Source: Leptolyngbya sp. NIES-3755
GTDB lineage: Bacteria; Cyanobacteriota; Cyanobacteriia; Leptolyngbyales; Leptolyngbyaceae
Length of the DNA: 64,000 nt
Direction of reading: 5' to 3'
Assembly (NCBI GenBank): GCA_001548435.1
Contig: AP017308.1
Location: 3,233,030-3,297,029, forward strand
Every line of letters starts with the position of its first letter. Position 1 is the first letter of the stretch. The notes beneath the pieces are model-generated. The model was not told the origin of the DNA, ran no database searches, and worked only from the letters and a program-made list of their open reading frames with translations. Both the position numbers and the translations under genes were made by a program. Shown here in pieces: positions 59,243 through 64,000 of this stretch.

Positions 59243-60612
59243 TTGAGTGCAATGTTTAATCGATCGACCCCTTGCTGGATGGTATCGATCGACAAATTGC
59301 CATACCCCAACATGATCTGATGTAATCGTGCTGAACTTGCATAGTTTGAAATCGGATACACACGAACTCGCTGTTGGTTTAACTGTTGAATGACTTTGGG
59401 AGTAAATTGAACTGATGCGAACTCTGCGACTAAATGTAATCCAGTAGAGTCTCCAAGAATTTGAACATTGTTGCCGAAACATTCAATCATGTACTGCCGC
59501 AAAAAGTTCCGACGCTGGCGATAGAGCTTTTTCATGCGTAAGATATGCCGTTCGAGATGTCCGTCTGCAATAAAGCAAGCTAAGGTCAGTTGATCAATGG
59601 TTGTCGTATGTAAATCACTGAATCGCTTTAGTTCTCGACCTCGATCGATGAGTGCTGGAGGCAGAATCAAATAGCCCAATCGCAAACCAGGAGCCAGAAT
59701 CTTGCTGAATGTTCCGACATAAATCACGCGATCCGGAGCTAATCCCTGTAGAGAACTAACTGGTGTTCCTTCATAGCGAAATTCACTATCATAATCATCT
59801 TCTAGCACAAAGCTATCTGTTGCTTGAGCATATTCGAGCAGAGCAATCCGACGCTGAATTGTTAATACACTTCCCAATGGAAATTGATGCGAAGGGGTGA
59901 TGTGAATGAAACAAAGGAATCGATCGCGTGGGAGCAGATCTGTTTGCAATCCATGTTTATCCACGGGAACTGAATAGAGATTGCTACAGGCTGAGTAAAT
60001 CGATCGTAGTTCTGGAGCAGTTGGATCTTCGATCGCAATCATACAACCGGGTTTTACTAATAGCTTTGCGATCAGATTAAACGCTTGAGTTGCTCCAGTT
60101 GTCACAATAATTTGATCCGGATGACACTGAACTCCCCGACTGCGCCATAGATACTGTGCAAGGACTTGTCGTAATTCTGCCAAACCTTCTGCGGAACTAT
60201 AGCTTAGTGTATGTTCGGACAATGTGGTGCAAGCTTGGCGAGTGAGTTGTCCCCATAGTTTTTGTGGGAAGTATTCTAATGCGGGAATGCCTGAGCGAAA
60301 ATCGATCCAATCTTCAGAGGGAGTTGGCTCGATCGACAAAATTGGCTGAACGGTTCCTATCTTCCAAGTTGCACCTTGAGCAATGTATGTTCCTGCACCC
60401 GGACGAGTTTCTAAGTAACCTTCTGCAATCAATTGATCATACGCTTCAACAATCACATTGCGCGATACGCCTAAATGCGCTGCCCATTCTCGCGAGGCGG
60501 GTAAGCGTTCACCTGCTGATAACTGTCCATTGAGAATACGATCGCGCAATTGCAGATAAATCTGTCGAATCAATGGGACATCAGAAGTTCGATCGAGCGT
60601 TACCCACAACAT
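59230..60612 (-). CDS. MocR-type regulator (GntR helix-turn-helix plus aminotransferase domain)
   Basis: 460 residues from the ATG at 60612. A GntR-type winged helix (about 10-75: PLIRQIYLQLRDRILNGQLS, LPASREWAAHLGVSRNVIVE) is joined to a class-I aminotransferase domain: IIVTTGATQAFNLIAKLLVK, FVLEDDYDSEFRYEGTPVSS, and the PLP lysine in YVGTFSKILAPGLRLGYL. MocR proteins use PLP as cofactor to sense vitamin B6 or amines. The divergent DUF3291 gene, 95 bases away, is a candidate target. Its tail overlaps the monooxygenase gene. Confidence 0.92.
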   Translation of the reverse strand: MLWVTLDRTSDVPLIRQIYLQLRDRILNGQLSAGERLPASREWAAHLGVSRNVIVEAYDQLIAEGYLETRPGAGTYIAQGATWKIGTVQPILSIEPTPSEDWIDFRSGIPALEYFPQKLWGQLTRQACTTLSEHTLSYSSAEGLAELRQVLAQYLWRSRGVQCHPDQIIVTTGATQAFNLIAKLLVKPGCMIAIEDPTAPELRSIYSACSNLYSVPVDKHGLQTDLLPRDRFLCFIHITPSHQFPLGSVLTIQRRIALLEYAQATDSFVLEDDYDSEFRYEGTPVSSLQGLAPDRVIYVGTFSKILAPGLRLGYLILPPALIDRGRELKRFSDLHTTTIDQLTLACFIADGHLERHILRMKKLYRQRRNFLRQYMIECFGNNVQILGDSTGLHLVAEFASVQFTPKVIQQLNQQRVRVYPISNYASSARLHQIMLGYGNLSIDTIQQGVDRLNIALNQAR

Positions 60613-60707
60613 TCCAAAATTGGTACTCCCAAACTGAGATAAAACTGGCCCTACCAAAAACCACTTTAGCGGCTTACGGTAAACACTGTCATTGTTCTAC
60701 GAAACCG

Positions 60708-61175
60708 ATGCAGTCTTATCATCTCGCTCAATTCAACATTGCTCGAATGCGAGCACCACTCCGCGATCCGATCATGGCGACCTTTGTTGAACAATTAGAA
60801 GAAATTAATGCGATCGCTGATCAAACTCCAGGGTTCATCTGGCGCTTAGTTGGCGATGATGCGATCGGAGCAACAAGTATTCGCCCGTATGAGGACGATC
60901 GATGGTTAATTAATCTATCAGTGTGGGAGTCGATCGAAGCCCTCTCGAACTATGTTTATCGCAGTCAGCATGGTCGTTCAATGCAAAATCGTCGCGATTG
61001 GTTTGAGAAATCGAATCAGGCAACCTTTGTTCTGTGGTGGATTGAATCTGGACACATTCCAACGGTTGAAGAAGCTCAAATCCGTTTGGAGCAGCTTCGG
61101 CAACATGGAACCACTCCCACTGCATTTACGTTTCGCCAACCTTTTCCGAGTCCAAACCAACGCTCTGAAGTGTAG
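60708..61175 (+). CDS. DUF3291 protein
   Basis: 155 residues from the ATG at 60708. HLAQFNIARMRAPLRDPIMA and FVEQLEEINAIADQTPGFIW open a ferredoxin-like alpha/beta-barrel monooxygenase-type fold; WLINLSVWESIEALSNYVYR and HGRSMQNRRDWFEKSNQATF are the DUF3291 core, ending VLWWIESGHIPTVEEAQIRL. The family resembles antibiotic-biosynthesis-monooxygenase-like proteins and has no established function. A longer frame reaching upstream would overlap the MocR start. It is divergent from the MocR gene and followed after 42 bases by the ChaC-like gene. Confidence 0.88.
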   Translation: MQSYHLAQFNIARMRAPLRDPIMATFVEQLEEINAIADQTPGFIWRLVGDDAIGATSIRPYEDDRWLINLSVWESIEALSNYVYRSQHGRSMQNRRDWFEKSNQATFVLWWIESGHIPTVEEAQIRLEQLRQHGTTPTAFTFRQPFPSPNQRSEV

Positions 61176-61217
61176 ACGCTACAATATTGCTCAAACTGTT
61201 CTTTAGAGATTGAAGGC

Positions 61218-61892
61218 ATGACACTCACTCGTGCAGCGCTGGTGACGGGAGCCTTGAAACAAATGATTCAAGCGTTTCCCGAATTAAAATCCTTTCTGCT
61301 CACTGAAGACGAGTTACAAGCCTCGATCGACCAAATTCTCCAGCAAAAACCGCCCCAATCCGAGGTTTGGATTTTTGCTTACGGATCATTAATTTGGAAT
61401 CCGATTATTGAATATTGCGATCGTATTCCTGGAAAAATCTACGGTTGGCATCGCAGCTTCTGTTTACGCACTCCAGTGGGACGCGGAACCCCTGATAATC
61501 CCGGATTAGTTCTTGCTCTAGAATCTGGCGGTAGCTGTCGTGGCATTGCCTATCAGATTCCACCCGAACAATTAGCAACAGAACTATTGCTACTATGGAG
61601 ACGAGAAATGGTCGCAGGTGCATACATTCCTCGCTGGGTGAAAGTTTGGACAGCAGGAACTTCTATTGATGCAATTACATTCACAATTAATTCAAAGCAT
61701 CCGATGTATGATCCTGATCTCTTAGTCGAGCAAGTTGCAACGACGATCGCAACCGCTGAAGGAATGTTAGGGTCTTGTTCAGATTATCTATTGCAAACGA
61801 TTCAAGGACTAGCAGAGCATCAGATTGTCGATCAAGCCTTACTCAACTTACAAAAACGAGTAACCGATATTAATTTCGATTTTCAAAGATAA
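61218..61892 (+). CDS. chaC: ChaC-like gamma-glutamylcyclotransferase
   Basis: 224 residues. VWIFAYGSLIWNPIIEYCDR is the substrate-binding YGSL loop; RTPVGRGTPDNPGLVLALES, SCRGIAYQIPP and LLLWRREMVAGAYIPRWVKV supply the catalytic glutamate (in REM). ChaC enzymes break glutathione to 5-oxoproline and Cys-Gly. LGSCSDYLLQTIQGLAEHQI is the usual C-terminal part. A helical N-terminal extension of about 45 residues precedes the domain. It may be co-transcribed with the DUF3291 gene, 42 bases upstream. Confidence 0.9.
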   Translation: MTLTRAALVTGALKQMIQAFPELKSFLLTEDELQASIDQILQQKPPQSEVWIFAYGSLIWNPIIEYCDRIPGKIYGWHRSFCLRTPVGRGTPDNPGLVLALESGGSCRGIAYQIPPEQLATELLLLWRREMVAGAYIPRWVKVWTAGTSIDAITFTINSKHPMYDPDLLVEQVATTIATAEGMLGSCSDYLLQTIQGLAEHQIVDQALLNLQKRVTDINFDFQR

Positions 61893-62221
61893 ATAGTATG
61901 TAAAGATACGCAGAAAATTCTTTCTAAATATACTGTGCTGATAAGATGAATGGTCAGGGTTGCTTAGTCATAAAAATTACTTATAAGTTCATGAGACAGA
62001 GCGGCGGTATACCCTGAGCGATAAAAATTTCTGCTTTCAATCTAACTAGCGGGCGCTTCTATTTCAGGGTTTGCTAATCTTAGTTGCGAGTTGGAGCAAA
62101 ACTCTCCGGATAAACCGTTGCCTCTTTGAAAGCTGAAGTAGTTGTTTTTACTGAACTTAGGGTTTAGCTGCTTGAGTGTATCTACCAGTCTGTAAACTTA
62201 CCCGATCTGGAGACGACTCCG
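61893..62221. other. Intergenic region upstream of the polysaccharide genes
   Basis: 330 bases with no gene that I can see. GGAG about 10 bases before the GTG at 62222 is the ribosome-binding site. I could not make out a reliable promoter, riboswitch or terminator. Confidence 0.45.
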
Positions 62222-63256
62222 GTGCTATCTTTACCTGAGCCAACGGTCTCTGTTGTGATCCCCGTACACAATGGAGGTGAGAATTTTCATCGCTGTTTAG
62301 CAGGAGTGTCCAACCTCTCTACAGCCCCTTTAGAAGTCATTGTTGTGATTGATGGAGAGAGCCAGAATTCATCAGATGCACAACAGGCAGAACGTCTAGG
62401 AGCCAGGATTGTACAATTACCGATCAATCGCGGTCCGGCTTGTGCGCGAAATGCAGGAGCCAAAATTGCTCAAGGCGATATTTTGTTCTTCATGGATGCT
62501 GATGTTGTGCCGCATCCGACGGTGATTGCTCAGGTTCAACAAGCCTTTCAGCATGATCCAAACCTTGCAGCTTTGATCGGATCTTATGATGATGCACCGG
62601 GACAAGAGAACTTTCTATCTCAGTATCGAAATCTCTTGCATCACTATGTCCATCAAACCGGGAGTGAGAATGCTTCAACGTTCTGGGGCGCATGTGGGGC
62701 AATTCGTCGATCGCTGTTTCTCACCATCGGTGGATTTGATGAGCGCTACCCGAAACCGTCGATCGAAGATATCGAACTCGGTTATCGGCTCAAACGAGCA
62801 GGCTATCGAATTCGACTGTGTAAACAGATTCAGGTCAAGCATTTAAAGCATTGGGGTGCAGAGTCGATTCTGAAGACGGATTTCTTCTGTCGGGCACTGC
62901 CTTGGACGGAGTTAATTTATCGCGATCGACAATTTGTCAACGATCTGAACTTACAAACCTCGAACCGAATCAGTGTGGTGCTGGTTTATGGATTGGTTTG
63001 TAGCTTGGTGCTGTCTTTGGTTTGGTCTACTGCTTGGATCGTGAGCGCGATCGCGGCAGTGTTTTTAACGTTGCTGAATTTATCTGTTTATCGGTTTTTT
63101 GCTCGAAAGCGGGGATGGAAATTTGCGATCGCAACCATTCCCTGGCACTGGTTGTATTACGGATACAGCGGATTAGCATTTGCGATCGGAACCATTCGGC
63201 ATCATTCACGCAATGTGATCAAAGCAGGCAAATCACGTCTGTCTCAAGCGTCTTAG
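62222..63256 (+). CDS. Family 2 glycosyltransferase with C-terminal membrane segments
   Basis: 344 residues from a GTG. VSVVIPVHNGGENFHRCLAG, VIVVIDGESQNSSDAQQAER and ILFFMDADVVPHPTVIAQVQ are the GT-A core with the metal-binding DAD; WGACGAIRRSLFLTIGGFDE and DIELGYRLKRAGYRIRLCKQ are typical. Two membrane helices near the end (about 260-300) and a basic tail anchor it. It probably adds a sugar to a lipid-linked or surface polysaccharide. A UDP-galactopyranose mutase-like gene follows after 30 bases. Confidence 0.9.
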   Translation: MLSLPEPTVSVVIPVHNGGENFHRCLAGVSNLSTAPLEVIVVIDGESQNSSDAQQAERLGARIVQLPINRGPACARNAGAKIAQGDILFFMDADVVPHPTVIAQVQQAFQHDPNLAALIGSYDDAPGQENFLSQYRNLLHHYVHQTGSENASTFWGACGAIRRSLFLTIGGFDERYPKPSIEDIELGYRLKRAGYRIRLCKQIQVKHLKHWGAESILKTDFFCRALPWTELIYRDRQFVNDLNLQTSNRISVVLVYGLVCSLVLSLVWSTAWIVSAIAAVFLTLLNLSVYRFFARKRGWKFAIATIPWHWLYYGYSGLAFAIGTIRHHSRNVIKAGKSRLSQAS

Positions 63257-63286
63257 TAGATTGAAAAACGGCTCGGAGATTCATCT

Positions 63287-64000
63287 GTGAAACATCATCC
63301 TGTGATTATTGTGGGCGCGGGTCCTGCTGGACTGACTGCGGCTTATGAACTGGTCAAGCGTGGAATTAAACCGCTCGTCCTAGAGAAAGCAGACAAAGTT
63401 GGCGGCATTTCGCGGACTGAAACCTACAAGGGCTATCGCTTTGATATCGGTGGACATCGATTTTTTACCAAAGTCGAGGAAGTGACACGCTTGTGGTACG
63501 AAGTGCTAGGCAACGATTTCATCAAAGTGCCGCGAATGTCACGAATCTACTATCAAGGCAAGTTCTTTAACTATCCGCTGGAAATCTTCGATACGCTATC
63601 GAATCTGGGGATCGTGACCAGTGCTTTGATGGTTTTGAGCTATCTCAAGATTAGAATTCGCCCGTTGCCTGTAGAAGAAACGTTGGAACAATGGGTCACA
63701 AATCGCTTTGGTGGGCGACTGTTTCAGGCATTTTTTAGAACTTACACTGAGAAAGTTTGGGGAATTCCTTGCGACCAAATTCAGGCAGATTGGGCAGCGC
63801 AGCGGATTAAAGGACTGTCGTTGAAAAAAGCGATCGTCAATGCTCTTTTTGGCAGTAACGACACGAAAACGTTGATCAAAGAGTTCGACTATCCGCGATT
63901 AGGTCCCGGCATGATGTGGGAAAATTTCCAAGCGCGAGTCGATGAGCAAGGGGGCGAGGTTCAGTTAAACACAGGTGTAGTTCAGTTCAAGCGCCAAGGT
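63287..64000 (+). CDS. NAD(P)/FAD oxidoreductase, UDP-galactopyranose mutase-like, cut off at window edge
   Basis: 238 residues are visible from a GTG preceded by GGAG at nine bases. [20 protein letters not shown] is the FAD loop, [20 protein letters not shown] and [20 protein letters not shown] the conserved flavin contacts, then [13 protein letters not shown] and [20 protein letters not shown]. These fit the amine-oxidase/UDP-galactopyranose mutase-like group found in polysaccharide clusters. The rest of the gene lies past base 64000. The neighbouring glycosyltransferase supports a role in surface sugar synthesis. Confidence 0.88.
   Translation, partial: MKHHPVIIVGAGPAGLTAAYELVKRGIKPLVLEKADKVGGISRTETYKGYRFDIGGHRFFTKVEEVTRLWYEVLGNDFIKVPRMSRIYYQGKFFNYPLEIFDTLSNLGIVTSALMVLSYLKIRIRPLPVEETLEQWVTNRFGGRLFQAFFRTYTEKVWGIPCDQIQADWAAQRIKGLSLKKAIVNALFGSNDTKTLIKEFDYPRLGPGMMWENFQARVDEQGGEVQLNTGVVQFKRQG

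Noticed and set aside
1-64000. CRISPR array, rRNA or tRNA genes
   Set aside because: No regular direct repeats with spacers, and no T-loop-like GGTTCGAATCC-type sequence with matching acceptor stem was found by eye.

Overview
The window reads as chromosomal DNA of a cyanobacterium, probably a Leptolyngbya-like filamentous or small-celled lineage. This rests on dense HIP1 octamers (GCGATCGC) and GATCG-rich codons on both strands, and on cyanobacteria-typical genes: psb27, an NdhP-like photosynthetic NDH-1 subunit, a Tic22 homologue, an NblB-like HEAT protein, an XisH/XisI pair, a CmpA-type substrate-binding lipoprotein and an SLH-OprB porin. The genus is an inference. No rRNA, tRNA, CRISPR array or insertion sequence was recognised.

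Layout. 1-9.2 kb is housekeeping: a cut-off beta-CASP nuclease, the NdhP-like peptide, a GerMN lipoprotein, then mgtE, nurA and a Ser/Thr kinase in line, and on the minus strand wecB coupled to an ACT protein. 9.5-15.8 kb is the accessory, defence-like part: a 1151-residue membrane HEAT-NACHT-HEAT STAND protein, a small membrane protein, a PIN toxin-antitoxin pair, a TIR gene collapsed onto the tail of its former full-length protein, and an HNH nuclease translationally coupled to a small partner. 15.9-24.2 kb holds psb27, two exported small proteins, a flippase-like protein, tic22, prmC and a lone sugar ABC permease. 24.4-27.4 kb is an egtC-egtB-egtD ergothioneine operon; egtB carries two dispersed palindromic repeats in frame. 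28.6-30.9 kb pairs a CmpA/NrtA-type binding lipoprotein with a Tat-exported beta-carbonic anhydrase, without cmpBCD. 31-47 kb is mixed: a pentapeptide protein, CapA, a mutarotase, a PEP-CTERM protein, NblB-like and CBS proteins, a K+ channel, a glycosyltransferase, an EAL phosphodiesterase, trpD, xisHI, an aldo/keto reductase and an outer-membrane porin. 47.8-57.2 kb has HU, CobD-like, a flavoprotein that has lost its redox cysteines, cell-wall and exported proteins, holA, a 2H-phosphoesterase-like protein and two Uma2 nucleases. 57.3-61.9 kb is a regulator and detoxification block (TetR/flavin monooxygenase, MocR/DUF3291, ChaC). The right edge enters an extracellular-polysaccharide region (glycosyltransferase, UDP-galactopyranose-mutase-like flavoprotein).

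Most notable: the exact in-frame 135-bp tandem duplication in the kinase domain (5452-5722); the two oppositely oriented palindromic repeats translated as part of EgtB; the membrane STAND protein with HEAT arrays on both sides of its membrane segment; and the TIR remnant. Genes are tightly packed, with five convergent pairs overlapping at their 3' ends, and several terminators are built from HIP1-related GATCG palindromes.
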